Notes: a model not told the origin generated them from the sequence alone. Positions 18,736-28,831 are shown, numbered from the stretch's first letter. The stretch is 37,857 nucleotides of DNA from Zopfochytrium polystomum (GCA_025765615.1 JAIVFJ010000131.1:147501-185357); one strand, 5' to 3'. Numbers and translations are program-made.

Positions 18736-19087
18736 GAGAGCTGACAGTGTCGGCAGCGCTGCCCGTGGTGGAGAGGAATCGGGAACGGACCCGGCCGACT
18801 CATTGGTGGTGAATCTCGTGGAGGCCCTTCGCAAGAGGCGGCAGGTTGCGATTTCACTGCGCGGTTTCAACGAGCGGCTGTATCCCTGCCTTGCTGGAAA
18901 GCCAGCCGTGCTTCAATGCCTCGGCGACATTTTACGCGGTCCAAGCAACCCGTTGAGCTCCGCGACGGAGAAATCGAAGGCCGTTTTGGCTCGAATGACG
19001 TATCCTTCGAGCGTAGCGAAAATGCGCTCAGTTGAAGCCTACACAGGCGACGACTCTCGGGCCTATTTGGAAATGGATACTCCCTAA
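18736..19087 (+). pseudogene. Probable out-of-frame C-terminal extension of the Crinkler-type gene
   Basis: This frame overlaps the end of exon 2 and continues 117 codons beyond it with protein-like composition (DPADSLVVNLVEALRKRRQV, LYPCLAGKPAVLQCLGDILR). It ends at the stop 19085-19087. It most likely represents the original C terminus displaced by an indel, or a third exon. Confidence 0.45.
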
Positions 19088-19474
19088 AGCCGGCGAGATT
19101 CATTCTTTGGTTAATTTGAAAATCGCTATTTGCATGTATCAACGACTATTCAACTTGGTTTCGCATCGAGATCAGTTTTTGCAAGCCTTTTTATTGCGCA
19201 CAGCACGTCCGAAAGGCGACATAATGATTGGTGAACAAACGAATAAATTGCATTTTACTCCCTCAAGAGAAGCAGCGAAATAAATATCTTCAACTCAAAA
19301 GAAAGTGGTGCTCACCCATTTGTCAAGTGTATCGTTCTAGATTGTCAAGATTGTGAATATATCTCGCCAATCCGCAAAAAAAATAATCGCCGTGGGCACC
19401 AATGTGTGCTTGGTGGTTGGGGATCGTGGCTTTTTGATGCCATCTCCGGTGCCGCCGCCGCCGCCGACAACAAC

Positions 19475-21169
19475 TCAGACAGCGTACACGTCGGCCAGGG
19501 CTGCGCCGAACGCGTGCAACGGGTCGTCAAAGTCGTTCCCGACGGCCGAGCCGGCGAGCACGAGCACGATCTGTCGGGCGGCGTCGACGGCCTCGCGGAT
19601 GCGGCTGGCGTCGCCGGGCGATGCCCGCCTAGGGCGTGCGGGTTCGTCCGGCGGACGCGGCGGAGGCGTGGCAGAGGGGCTGCGGGTAGGCGATCTGGCC
19701 GCCGGCCGGCCGAGTATCCGCGAAAGGCGGCGGAGGCGGCGGCTTCGGTGAGGGCGGCGGCGTGCTGGGCGGCGGTGGTCAGGGCGGCGCGGGCGCGGGA
19801 GAAGATGGTTTGTTTGGGGGACGTCGGGGTTGCGGTTGGATCCGCGGCGGTGGCGGATTCGGAGTAGAACACGTTGTCTTTTGTGAAGCATGCCGGCTCG
19901 CCGCAGTCGATTGTGGAGACCTGGACGACGGGCACTTGGGCAGGAGCACGCCTGTGGGGGGGTGACGAGCGGGTTGACGTCGACGCGGGTGAAGCGGGCA
20001 CCACGCGGGGCGTCGATGCGGAACGGGGGGTAGTCTGCCGTGGAGAAGTCGTCCTTAGAAAGAAACTCCTCGTGCTCGCGGTTGGTGCGGAGGAGACGGG
20101 GGTTCCGCCGGCGACAAAAGAGGCCAGGCTGGAACCCGCCGAACCAGCTGAGCGTGTTTGCGCTGGTCGTGGCGGTTGCTGTCGCGGTTGCATCGGATTT
20201 CGCCCGCGGCGCGTCCCGTGCCTTCTTCGTCAACATCGTGTTCCAGCGGTGCCAGCGAGACCAGGGAAAAGCTCTTCACGACCGCAGGGCCTAGTGCCTC
20301 GGCAAACTCTGCCGCAACCTTTGTTCAAACGGTTTCTGATAGTCTACAATCACCTTGTCCACGTCGAAGCCCGGGCGATCCCGCGGCAGAAGGCCCAAGA
20401 TGCCGTACAGGCGGTCGACGGGGTATCTACACTCGCGAACGCTGGAGAGGAGCAGGGCTGTGCGGACGGACGCCTTGCGCACGGTGAGGGGCAGGAGCCG
20501 CAGGGCGACGGCGGAACTGACGACTTGCGGGGAGCGTTTTCCCGACGAGCATTGACGACGCGGGTCATTCACAAGAGCGCGATGAGGTGGATGCGGGACG
20601 CCCACTCACTGACCGACCGCCCTGGAGTGGGTCGCTGGCGATCCCCGATTCGGCGTTCACGTTGCAGTGCTGCCGTCGATGCATTCGACGTCGTCACCAA
20701 GCGCGTCGTCACGGTGGCCGTCCCTTCTGCCTGCGTTTTCGTTCCAGCGGGCACAAGGAAAAAGAGCTTGCTCGGCAGCACGCACGCACTCCTGCAGCGT
20801 CCACAGCCTCGTGAACCGCTGCTTTGGCTGGCCGTCGTCGGCGTCGAGGACTGTGGCGCGGCCTGCATAGATCGCGGCGAGGGCGTCGTTGAGTGCGGCG
20901 GGGGTTACAGCTGGGAATTGGCCTGGCCAAGCGGACGAGAACGGAACGGTCGAAAGGTGTGCACCACCGCCGGAAGAATCGCGGGCGGCAGTGATTAGGG
21001 CGGCGGATGACCAGGGGACAACGACTTGCTGCTGCTGCTGCTGCTCCTTCCGTGTGGCGGCATCGGGGGCGGCGGCGGCGGCGGCGGCGGCGGGCCACAG
21101 GTACGAGGGCGGGGCATTGGTGAAGTCGTGCTCCTCGACGGCGTTGGTGAGGATGTTGAGGAGCCGCAT
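19475..21169 (-). CDS. HET-domain (heterokaryon incompatibility) protein, exon structure unresolved
   Basis: HET domains trigger non-self-recognition cell death in fungi. The start at 21169 gives MRLLNILTNAVEEHDFTNAPPSYLW in outline (MRLLN followed by an acidic stretch and P-P-x-Y), the classic HET opening. RFTRLWTLQEC (about 20800) matches the HET W-T-L-Q-E block. CRYPVDRLYGILGLLP with VDY downstream (about 20400) matches the D-K-x-Y-G-L-L-G block, and an AEFAEALG segment (about 20315) matches the helix after it. The last part ends NDFDDPLHAFGAALADVYAV at 19475. The conserved pieces lie in different frames, needing several short introns or indels near 20780, 20575, 20260 and 19950; candidate GT..AG pairs exist but I cannot fix them. 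An Ala/Gln run (poly-Ala then QQQQQQ) interrupts the N terminus. The gene is very GC-rich. Confidence 0.72.
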
Positions 21170-21508
21170 GTGTGGCGTTTGTTGTGGTTAACGTTGTTGT
21201 TGTTTTTCTTCCTGTCTTTGTTAATATTGTCGTTGCTAAAAAAAGTGGCCGCTTCCTTCGGCGCGCGTCAAAACCAGAAAAATTTTTTCTTTCGACGCCA
21301 GTCGCTCTCCCAGTCCATCGCTCACTAAATTTACTATTGCCCCAAACAGACGCATTTCTGTTTTTGCTATTCGGGGGTTCTTTCTTTTCTTTTTTTAGCG
21401 ACAAAAACAGATGCTCTGTCGGAAAATGGGAAAAGCAAATTTTCCATTTTTTGCTATGGAAGGAGGTCCATTTTTATCTCTTTTCCCCTCACGTTTTCAC
21501 CTTTCACT

Positions 21509-21515
21509 TATAAAT
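21509..21515 (+). promoter_or_regulatory. TATA box
   Basis: TATAAAT lies 38 bases before the ATG at 21553, with CCAATTGG in between at about 21530. The spacing implies a very short 5' leader. Confidence 0.45.
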
Positions 21516-21552
21516 ATTTTCTCCTTTTTCCAATTGGAATTGAAGCACCAGC

Positions 21553-22399
21553 ATGGACGACGGAATGGAGGTGGATGCCCACGCTGGAGTGGGCAGCGCC
21601 AATCGACCGGTGGGAAACGTCCAAGATGCGATTACCGTGAAGCTTTTCCCACATTTCAAAGACTTTCAAGGTCAGCATAAGCCGAAAAAAGCTCAACCAA
21701 GGCTGGAAAGGCCGGATCCTGTGATCGTGTCAGCTGCAACACTGCCGGACTTCGTCCAAAACCTCTTTGAAGTGGTCAAACACAAAATTGGCCCAATGGC
21801 GAGAGTGGCCACAGCTGAGCCTCTTACTTTTGAAACACAGCCTGCACTGTATGCAGCTCAATTGAGCGATTCTCCTTTCCTCTTTGTGTTCGAGAAAGTC
21901 GGAAATAACAGAAAGTACTCCTTGTCGGCACCAGCTGATGCCAGTAAGTCTGCAGATTTGAGGCATATCCATTCAGTTTGCTCAAGTGACTTGTCAACTT
22001 GTAGGGCAAGGCAACCTCACTGAAAAGACTTTAAATGAGAGTATCCTCCGGTCTTGGGCTAAAGCAGACGTGGATCTATTCATCCTCAGGCATGGAGATT
22101 TGAGAACGCTGTCGGACTTCAACACTTTTGCAGGCCAAGTTCTGAGCCGTACTGAAAGAGAAGATCGAGCAACAGCACCGGCAATGGAAACCCTCCTCGA
22201 AATCATTGGAGAGCTCAAAATCAAACACCCTCATCTTGAGGCGAAACGCCAGTCTGCCTGGGGAATGTGGGCCAATAACATATCCAAGCTGCCTGTTCCA
22301 CAACAAGCTGCTGCTATAGAAGCAGACCCACCAAACGAACTTAAGAGTCTTTTTCACCAAACTCCTCAGGCGGCTGATCGGCAGAATTCGCAGTTCTGA
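21553..22399 (+). CDS. Two-exon gene of unknown function
   Basis: Exon 1 (21553-21943) starts MDDGMEVDAHAGVGSANRP; the intron 21944-22004 (GTAAGT..CTTGTAG, 61 nt) splits an Arg codon; exon 2 begins with QGNLTEKTLNESILRSWAKA after it. The 261-residue product is soluble-looking, has no recognised domain and contains LPDFVQNLFEVVKHKIGPMA and VDLFILRHGDLRTLSDFNTF. It ends at a TGA (22397-22399), but the same frame stays open for 81 more codons to 22645 (see next entry). An AATAAA-like signal follows near 22650. It is convergent with the transposase gene to its right. Not known from any family I can name. Confidence 0.65.
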
Positions 22400-22645
22400 C
22401 AGGATGTACAAACTGTAAGCGACATCTTTGCCTCTCATACAGAGGAGCTTGGGCACCTCGAACGTTTGGCAAAAGATCTTCTTTCGCAAATTGAGAGGTT
22501 CCGTGCAGTAATCAAAGGTCAGCAACGTATGTTGGTTGGGGTTCTAGCTGTCCACCAACGACCACAAGAGACCGCACTGTCAAGGGAGCATCTCACAGAA
22601 ATAACTGATCGCTTAGACGATGATCACAATGAGCCAGATTCGTAA
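22400..22645 (+). pseudogene. In-frame continuation beyond the TGA
   Basis: The frame after the TGA encodes QDVQTVSDIFASHTEELGHL, then a helical LAKDLLSQIERFRAVIKGQQ, and ends DRLDDDHNEPDS at a TAA. The coiled-coil-like composition and the polyadenylation signal just after this second stop suggest the original gene ended here and the TGA is a nonsense mutation. Readthrough is the alternative. Confidence 0.5.
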
Positions 22646-22986
22646 TTTTAATAAATTGATTTTGCACCCAATTGAAGCTTCGTTTGTACTTGTGCTGCCA
22701 CCAGCGTGGGGTTTGGCCAGTTCACAATGTTGTAAGCCCACTACAGTAGTGGGCGCTCCTCCATCGCGTTTGTAACCTTTACCAAACCTGCATACCCACC
22801 AACCCACAATCCACATGCCCTGCACCCAGTTCCAAGGGGACTCCTCTTCGTCGATGCCAGCCGCCCCAACCAAATTGCAACTGCCGTTCGCCAACCATGT
22901 GGAGCAGGAAGGTTGCGCTGAGCCACAGGCACCCTCCCAATCTCCGACAATAGGCAATTTCTCATTTTATTTACTCCACTGCAGAA
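22646..22986. other. Convergent intergenic region
   Basis: It holds the likely 3' ends of both neighbours: an AATAAA near 22650 on the plus strand and one near 22970 on the minus strand. GCCCACTACAGTAGTGGGC at about 22736-22754 is a near-perfect palindrome. No coding frame is convincing. Confidence 0.45.
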
Positions 22987-24381
22987 CTATTCACCATAAC
23001 AGTTGGCAAAACTATCGCTGAATGCCACTGTTGGATCGAAATGTCCCTCTTTGTACCCACACTTGCTGAAGATACCTTTCATCGAATAGTTTTCAAACTT
23101 TTGAAGGACTGACTCAATAAAAACAAACAAGCTGTAGGTCGTCATAGTTCCCTCTTGATATACTCGGCGCATTTTCATTTTCACAATGCCGAACATAATT
23201 TCAATAGGATTGTAAAACGGGCAATAGGCTGGAAGAAACAAAGGGATTATGCCGATAGAACGCAAATACATGACAAAATTTGAATCACAATGAATTTTTG
23301 CGCCGTCCATAATCCAAACGGAATAATAGCCAGGGTACTCTTGGACCTCATCTAAATTGTGTTGATACTTAAGTGGTAATTATTGAAATGAAAGCTTACT
23401 TGATTTAAGAGCGAAATTGCGACAGGCATCGACAAACTTCGCCCTTGTAAACGTTCCCTCTGTCCTGACAGATTCCAGAAGCCCTCCAACACCAATGAAG
23501 CAGAGGTATGATGCTCGTGGCAGGCGCTTGAACTCCCCACGGAAAACAAATGGGGTTCCCTTTTTTGAGTAGCCGCGGTTGCGCCGAAGATCCCGATTAT
23601 CAAAAGATATTTCGTCAAGAAACACCAAATTGCAGAGGCTCCAATCGATGTCATACAGCTCTTTGTTGTATCGCAGGATATCATCCAATCGAATGTTGAT
23701 TGCCCTGCGTTCAATAAGCTGAAAGTCATAAGACAAAATTATTTGGCGCCGGCGAGCAGTAGAGGGACAGGGGGTGGGAGAGAGAGAGAGACAGAGGGGG
23801 AGATGCAATGTGAGCAGGTCAGGAGAGAGGGATCAGAGGGTGGGAGGGCAGGGTGTCGCAGTCCCAGTCACACATGCGCTTGCGTTCACAGTCGTGATAT
23901 TCGCTTTGCGCTGCTTCACCCCAATTAACAGCACAGCCACGACAGCCAGCCCTACACACCACAGATCCCACCGCCTCCTTCATCTCTCCACCACCGCCCG
24001 CATGGCTGATATACAACAAACCTTGCGTGTGTATCCCAGCTTGTTAATGATTCTTGTTGAAAGACTAATGTCCTCACTCCAATGTTCAATGAAAGCACGA
24101 CGTATCTCATCAAGGTATGACAGTGGGTGCTTATCGATGAATGATCGAATCCAATGCTCATGATCGCGATTGAACTTGGAGTTGCTCTCACAGTTTGATC
24201 GTTGCCCAACTGTTCCAGTCTCCTCAAACTGTTTCTTCCATCTCCGCAAAGACCGCTCACCGACGTGGAAATGAAGAGCCACTTCACGCTGAGTGATTCC
24301 AAGAACTACCAGTGCGTAAAGGGCCCTGAGGCGAGAGTCTTCTGAGGGTTGTTGGCGGACTGCAACGCGTAGCGACTCCAT
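22987..24381 (-). CDS. IS630/Tc1-mariner-type DD34E transposase, three exons, apparently intact
   Basis: Exons on the minus strand are 24381-24022, 23718-23400 and 23351-22987; introns are 24021-23719 (GTTTGT..TTTCAG) and 23399-23352 (GTAAGC..ATTTAG). The spliced frame is open for 347 residues. The N terminus holds a helix-turn-helix: LVVLGITQREVALHFHVGER, then SLRRWKKQFEETGTVGQRSN. Catalytic motifs: NLVFLDEISFD (first Asp), YYSVWIMDGAKIHCD (second Asp) and LPAYCPFYNPIEIMFG (Glu), with 34 residues between the second Asp and the Glu, i.e. DD34E. The length is normal for the family and no stop or frameshift is needed. I could not find flanking inverted ends by eye. The first intron contains a GA microsatellite. 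Confidence 0.87.
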
Positions 24382-24599
24382 GCTGGATATTTGCTGATCG
24401 TGATCGCTGATCGCGCACGCTCCTCGCGGCAGCGGACAACCGTGTTTGTCTGCCAACAACAAGGTTTTGTTTCGCTTTTTCCTTTTTTGTAACAGATTTG
24501 TGTTCTTCTCTTTTCTCCAATTTTGATTCCAATCGGGTCTGTTTGGGGGCTCTGTCGTCGAATCCGCCAACTTCGACGCACAGAGGTCGTTTCTCGTGC

Positions 24600-24870
24600 A
24601 AACAACAATACCTGCGCAAGCAGGAGAGAGAGAAGAGAGAGAGAGGAGGAGAGTTGGAGGGAGGAGAGAGAGAGTTGAGATGAGAGAGAGAGGAGAGGAG
24701 AGTGAGAGAGAGAGAGAGACAGAGAGAGAGAGAGGCGAGAGAGACGAGTGTGAGAGAGACGAGAGAGGTGGAGAGAGAGAGAGAGAGCGAGAGAGAAGAG
24801 ATTAGGATGAGAGAGAGAGAGATAGTTGGAGTTGAGAGAGAGAGAGAGAGAAAGAGAATCGGACACAGAG
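24600..24870 (+). repeat. GA-rich microsatellite
   Basis: About 270 bases of (GA)n with scattered variant units. Long open frames on both strands here (Arg/Glu or Ser/Leu only) are artefacts of the repeat. Confidence 0.9.
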
Positions 24871-25139
24871 AGGACCACACATCTGTTTGTTTACATACTC
24901 CCGCGGATCGGTCAGCTTCAACTCGAAAGGGGAAGCTGGCTATGACAGACGCCAAGAGACCAAGGAGGAGTGCGCACAAGCTGTTCATGGCCAGGGATGG
25001 TTTCAGGGGAGAGCGTGAGATCCCTCCCACCGAAAAAGTGTACAATATGAAAGAGATCGAGTTTGCAAGGGAAATTAGGTGGAAGGATTGAGATGGATCG
25101 AAAAAGATTGCAAGATGTTGAGAAGCAATGAAGATAATG
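24871..25139. other. Transition region, nothing recognised
   Basis: A short plus-strand frame (about 24940-25091, MTDAKRPRRSAHKLFMARDG) is open but has no recognisable domain. Base composition drops in GC from here rightwards. Confidence 0.3.
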
Positions 25140-25472
25140 GTAACAGTGTGAGAGATTGAGAGAGATTGAGGTTTGTGATTATGACACTGGGTTTCACTTG
25201 GAATAATTGAGAGATTTAGTGAGCAATCGAGAGGAAGTGGTCACAGGGATTTGTTTAGAAAGATCAAAGCAATGAAAGAGTGTGGAAGAATCGATCTGTG
25301 ATGTGAGTGAGAGATCGAGAGATTGAGGTTTGTGATTCTACCCTGGGATTAGGTTGGAATATCAAGAGATCTAAAGAACAAAGAGATGAGGGAGAGGCGA
25401 TGAAAGAAATAGTCAAGGAAATTGTCACAGGGATTTGCTTTGGAAAGATCAAAGCGATCGATTGAGAGATCT
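25140..25472 (+). repeat. Diverged tandem repeat, two copies of about 155 bp
   Basis: Both copies share GAGAGATTGAGGTTTGTGATT followed by GGGTTTCACTTGGAATA (first) or GGGATTAGGTTGGAATA (second), and later GTCACAGGGATTTG.TT and AAAGATCAAAGC.AT. The spacing between shared words is about 158 in the first part and 195 in the second because the second copy carries an insert. No coding capacity. Confidence 0.65.
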
Positions 25473-25579
25473 GCTTAGATGTTACGATTGAATTCGAAAT
25501 GTTCATCATACATTAGAGCAAGGACACTTTCCTTGGTAAGACGATACTTAACGAGTGTTTTTCACAATCAGAGATGTAT

Positions 25580-25724
25580 TCATCGAGAAAACTTTACCTT
25601 GTATTGTGGACCAAAGAGTGTGTGGTAAAGTTGTTGAAGTAAAGTTGGATGACAATTTTTAATATCAATGTCAAAGTACAGATCATCAGATATGTATTTT
25701 CTAACTTCACGAGGACAGTGTTGT
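25580..25724 (-). pseudogene. Fragment of a viral/phage-type replication protein (N-x-H-P motif)
   Basis: The minus-strand frame encodes VRKYISDDLYFDIDIKNCHP followed by TLLQQLYHTLFG and stops at 25580. A D-[IM]-x-N-x-H-P-x-[IL]-L stretch of this kind recurs in replication-associated proteins of large DNA viruses; I cannot name the exact family. The upstream end is cut at 25725 by the LTR-B fragment, and the frame's first codons lie inside that repeat. Confidence 0.4.
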
Positions 25725-25822
25725 AAGTCAGGAAAGCAAAGAAGGTTCCAGAAGGTTCCACAAGGTTCCATGAAGGAATGTTCTAGAAGGTTCCAGAGGT
25801 TTCCAGAGGGTGATTCATAACA
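25725..25822 (+). repeat. 3' fragment of LTR family B
   Basis: The 96 bases 25725-25820 are identical to 15319-15414. The unit ends CATAACA at 25822, supplying the intact CA terminus. The 5' two thirds are missing. It includes the same heat-shock-element arrays (GAA 25741, TTC 25746, GAA 25751, TTC 25756; TTC 25781, GAA 25786, TTC 25791). Confidence 0.85.
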
Positions 25823-25865
25823 AGATGGAAAGCGAAACCAGAAAAAAAAATATACAATAGCAATA

Positions 25866-26135
25866 ATGCATTTATTAAAGTATTCGAATAATAGTGAATT
25901 ATTAAAAGAATATCTAATGAAAAGAGGGATAGAACCATTTGGTCAAAAACATAGTTATTCAGGGTGGTGGGATACAAGCGAATACTTTGGAAGGGAACGA
26001 TTTCCGGAAGAGCTTTTTGCTATTACTCAATTCGTGGACGATTATCTACAAATATGCATTAACATGCATACTTATAGCATTTTGTCGTGCGTTTCATTTA
26101 AAAATAAAATCAGTCTAATAGTATGTCCTTTGTGA
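25866..26135 (+). CDS. Short ankyrin-like hypothetical protein
   Basis: The 89-codon frame starts MHLLKYSNNSELLKEYLMKR followed by GIEPFG. That segment resembles one at 28431 (ELLEYVLEKGASPFG) and ankyrin helices of the type ELLKYLLEKGANP, but one repeat is too little for a firm call. It overlaps the start of the recombinase frame at its 3' end, so only the first about 60 residues are likely to be real. Possibly the residue of a longer ankyrin protein. Confidence 0.3.
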   Translation: MHLLKYSNNSELLKEYLMKRGIEPFGQKHSYSGWWDTSEYFGRERFPEELFAITQFVDDYLQICINMHTYSILSCVSFKNKISLIVCPL

Positions 26136-26742
26136 CATCAAGAAAAGCAGTAAGCATACTTGGTGTCTCTTGAAATACATTAGTTTGGTGGGAAAGTCAA
26201 AATCAAATAGAATCAATTAAAACACCAGGTCAACGTTTGTATAACGTGGATTCATATTTGCACGATTTAAATAAAACTGAAAATAAATTCGGGAGAGTAA
26301 ATATCATATACGCTCGAGTATCAAGTGTCGCACAAAAAAGAATTAGAACACAAATCAAATTATTGCAACTAAAGTATCCAAATTACAATGTCATCAGAGA
26401 TATCGGAAGTGGGCATAATTGTAAAAGACCAGAGTTTAAGAAGATTCTGGACGCCTGCTTTCAAAGACGATCGGATGCGTTGTGGTTACCCACAAGGACC
26501 GACTCTGTAGATTTGGATTTGACCTCGTCGAGTACCTTGTTCAATCGGCCAGTGGAGAGATATTGGTTCAGAACCACGTTTCAAGCTCCCCAGAACAGGA
26601 GATGGTACAGGATATCACAAGCATCATCCACATATTCAGCTCGCGACTTTACGGGCTTAGGAAATACAAATCCCAGATCAAACACGAACTCCAAACAGCG
26701 ATTAGACAAGAAACGGACACCGAAAGTAGCAACATGTGTTAA
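26123..26742 (+). pseudogene. IS607-type serine recombinase (TnpA), decayed
   Basis: From the ATG at 26123 the frame gives MSFVTSRKAVSILGVS, the MerR-like helix-turn-helix that opens IS607 TnpA. A TGA at 26171-26173 follows, then NTLVWWESQNQIESIKTPGQ. The catalytic serine lies in NIIYARVSS (about 26300), followed by YNVIRDIGSGHNCKRPEFKK. A frameshift near 26470 moves the rest to another frame: VVTHKDRLCRFGFDLVEYL (recombinase arginine motif) and SSRLYGLRKYKSQIK, ending at the TAA 26740-26742. Every diagnostic block is present and in order. One stop and one frameshift inactivate it. It is followed directly by its usual partner, TnpB/Fanzor. Confidence 0.85.
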
Positions 26743-28169
26743 AATTAATTGTGAAAATCCAATTAACAAAGATATTAATAGATTTCTATGTACCGAGCAT
26801 TTTGAAAGTGGCAAATCTGAAAAATACTGTCAAGGCATTACTTCTAAAAAAACCAAGTGTGAAAATAACGCAAAAACAAACGGTTTTTGTGGACATCATT
26901 ATACAGACCCAGTTCAAGTAGCTACTGAAATTATTCCTGAATATAATCATTGTAGGCAAATTCGTATAAAACCAACTGCAAAACAACTAAAAATGCTTAG
27001 ACAATGGTTAGGAGTAGCTGGGAAAATGTACAACTTGGGTGTGAAAGCTTTAAAAGACAAAGTTGTAACTAAAAATAACGTACGTGACTGTATAATAAAT
27101 CAAGAGAAAGATGTTGAGTATTGTAAAGACGTTCCTTTACAGATACGTCAAGGTGCTTTGGAAGATCTTGTTGAAGCAAAAAGCAATTGCAATCTAAAAT
27201 ACACTAAAACAAACAAATATCAAAGATTAAAATTTCGAACAAAGTATGTAACCAGTCAAAGCATTTACATGAACAAAGATGCTATTAAAAGAAGAAAGGA
27301 TCCAAGTACAAAAGAAATCGATCCAACATCGTTCTATTTTTATAGAAACGTTGTAAAAGGCAGATATAAAATGAAAGATGAAGATTGTTACTTTAAAACA
27401 TGTGAGCCATTACCTGATATAATTCCTACACATTGTCGACTTGTTTTAAAACATTACAAATATGTATATATCTCAATTCCTTTAGAACGACCAACTATTA
27501 ACCAAACACCATTAATTGGAGGAAGTGTTGCACTTGATCCAGGTGTTGTGAACTTTCAATCATTATATGCTCCAAACAGAATGACAGGCGTCATTGGAAT
27601 CGAGGCTCGACAGAAACTTGCAAAGTCGTTTGTGGAATTTGACTTGTTGAAAAGCAAACACGATAAATTAAAAAAGAGTTTGAAAGGAACTCGAGGCAAA
27701 AAAAGAAAAAAATTGAAAAATCTAATAAAAAGACTAAGAAAAAAATATCTAGTGTAATTACGAAACCTGGTCGACGTGTTAAAGACATGCATTCAAAGAC
27801 AGCACTGTTCTTATGTAAGCACTTCGAAACGATAATGATTCCTCATTATCAAGTGCAACAAATGACAAACTTACCAAAAGCCATAAACAGAGCACAAATG
27901 CAATTGTCACACTACAAGTTTAAGCAGCGTTTAATACACACTGCTAAACGATGGAAAGAACAGTGCACATAGTTCCAGAAGCATACACAGCAAAGACATG
28001 TACTAGATGTGGAGTAACAAATGGATATTATGATGCAAATCGTCGATTCCATTGCAAAGAAGCAAACTGCCAACTTGTCTTAGACAGAGACATTGGTGGT
28101 GCAAGAAGTATATTTATTAAAAATGCAGAGAGAATGGATCTGATTAAAAGATCTGGAATCCTGCAGTAA
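26700..28169 (+). pseudogene. Fanzor/TnpB RNA-guided nuclease homologue (IS607-associated, Fanzor2-like), decayed
   Basis: The N terminus carries two Cys/His clusters (CVKINCENPINKD.. LCTEH and YCQGITSKKTKCENNAKTNG ending FCGHH), as in viral Fanzors. The OB/REC-like middle begins HCRQIRIKPTAKQLKMLRQW. RuvC-I is GGSVALDPGVVNF (about 27535). After a frameshift at the A run near 27735 the frame reads HSKTALFLCKHFETIMIP and HYQVQQM. A second frameshift near 27950 leads to AYTAKTCTRCG ... FHCKEANCQL (four-Cys zinc ribbon) and DRDIGGARSIF (RuvC-III Asp). IS607-type homologues usually have a Glu in a FET-like spot before the M of QQM; here it is Q, so the catalytic Glu may be lost. No in-frame ATG precedes the Cys clusters, so the start is uncertain; it overlaps the end of tnpA. 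Confidence 0.85.
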
Positions 28170-28184
28170 CAGAATAAGAAAACA

Positions 28185-28204
28185 GCGATCAGCTTATGGA
28201 TCGC
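28185..28204 (+). ncRNA. Hairpin just after the Fanzor stop, candidate guide-RNA or element end
   Basis: GCGATC (28185-28190) pairs perfectly with GATCGC (28199-28204) around an eight-base loop, 15 bases after the stop. TnpB/Fanzor guide RNAs are transcribed from the 3' end of the gene into the right end of the element, so the position is suggestive only. Confidence 0.3.
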
Positions 28205-28330
28205 AAAGTTATTCACAGTGACCATTCTTGGAGCTAGCTATTGTTGTTAAGGCACGATAGTTAAGAAAAGTGAATGAGAGTGAATAAATCATAAGCAGGT
28301 GGAAGATGCGGTGAAAGCGAAAAACGAGGA

Positions 28331-28654
28331 ATGTCAAAAACAAATATATCACATAATAATATAGATTACATATTTCATTCAGACGGAATTGTGGAAAAAT
28401 GTATAGAACACAATAAAAAAGAACTGTTGGAATATGTATTAGAGAAAGGAGCATCACCATTTGGGGATCTTATATACTTTTGGAATAAATATGGCATAGT
28501 ATCAACAATATTGAAATCAGAAGAAATAGCAGAAGTATTAAAAAAGCATGCAATGAGGCCAAATGCAATAGAAAGACACATTGAAAGGTACAGGAAAAAA
28601 AACCATAACAACATGAATGATATTGAATGGGAAGATTATTACAAAAGATTATGA
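28331..28654 (+). CDS. Hypothetical protein, intact 107-codon frame
   Basis: It starts at an ATG (MSKTNISHNNIDYIFHSDGI) and runs to a TGA. The stretch HNKKELLEYVLEKGASPFG resembles an ankyrin helix pair and the frame at 25866; the C terminus is basic (ERYRKKNHNNMNDIEWEDYY). No firm family. It is one of the few unbroken frames in the viral block. Confidence 0.45.
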   Translation: MSKTNISHNNIDYIFHSDGIVEKCIEHNKKELLEYVLEKGASPFGDLIYFWNKYGIVSTILKSEEIAEVLKKHAMRPNAIERHIERYRKKNHNNMNDIEWEDYYKRL

Positions 28655-28831
28655 AGAGCAACACTAGAATGGGATTGTAAAGAAGAGAATACAATAGTAT
28701 GGAGGAGAATGAGAGAAGAAATGCTGAATATGATAATAGCGAATGAAAATAGAAAGTGAAATAAGAAATGCATTAAGAGAAAATGAGATCTGAAAAGGAA
28801 AAAAGATGGTGTTGTCGGGAATGGGCGGGGG

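Noticed and set aside
24306..25045. Long Ser/Leu-rich and Arg/Glu-rich open frames
   Set aside because: They are produced by the GA microsatellite at 24600-24870 read in all frames; no domain and no codon structure.
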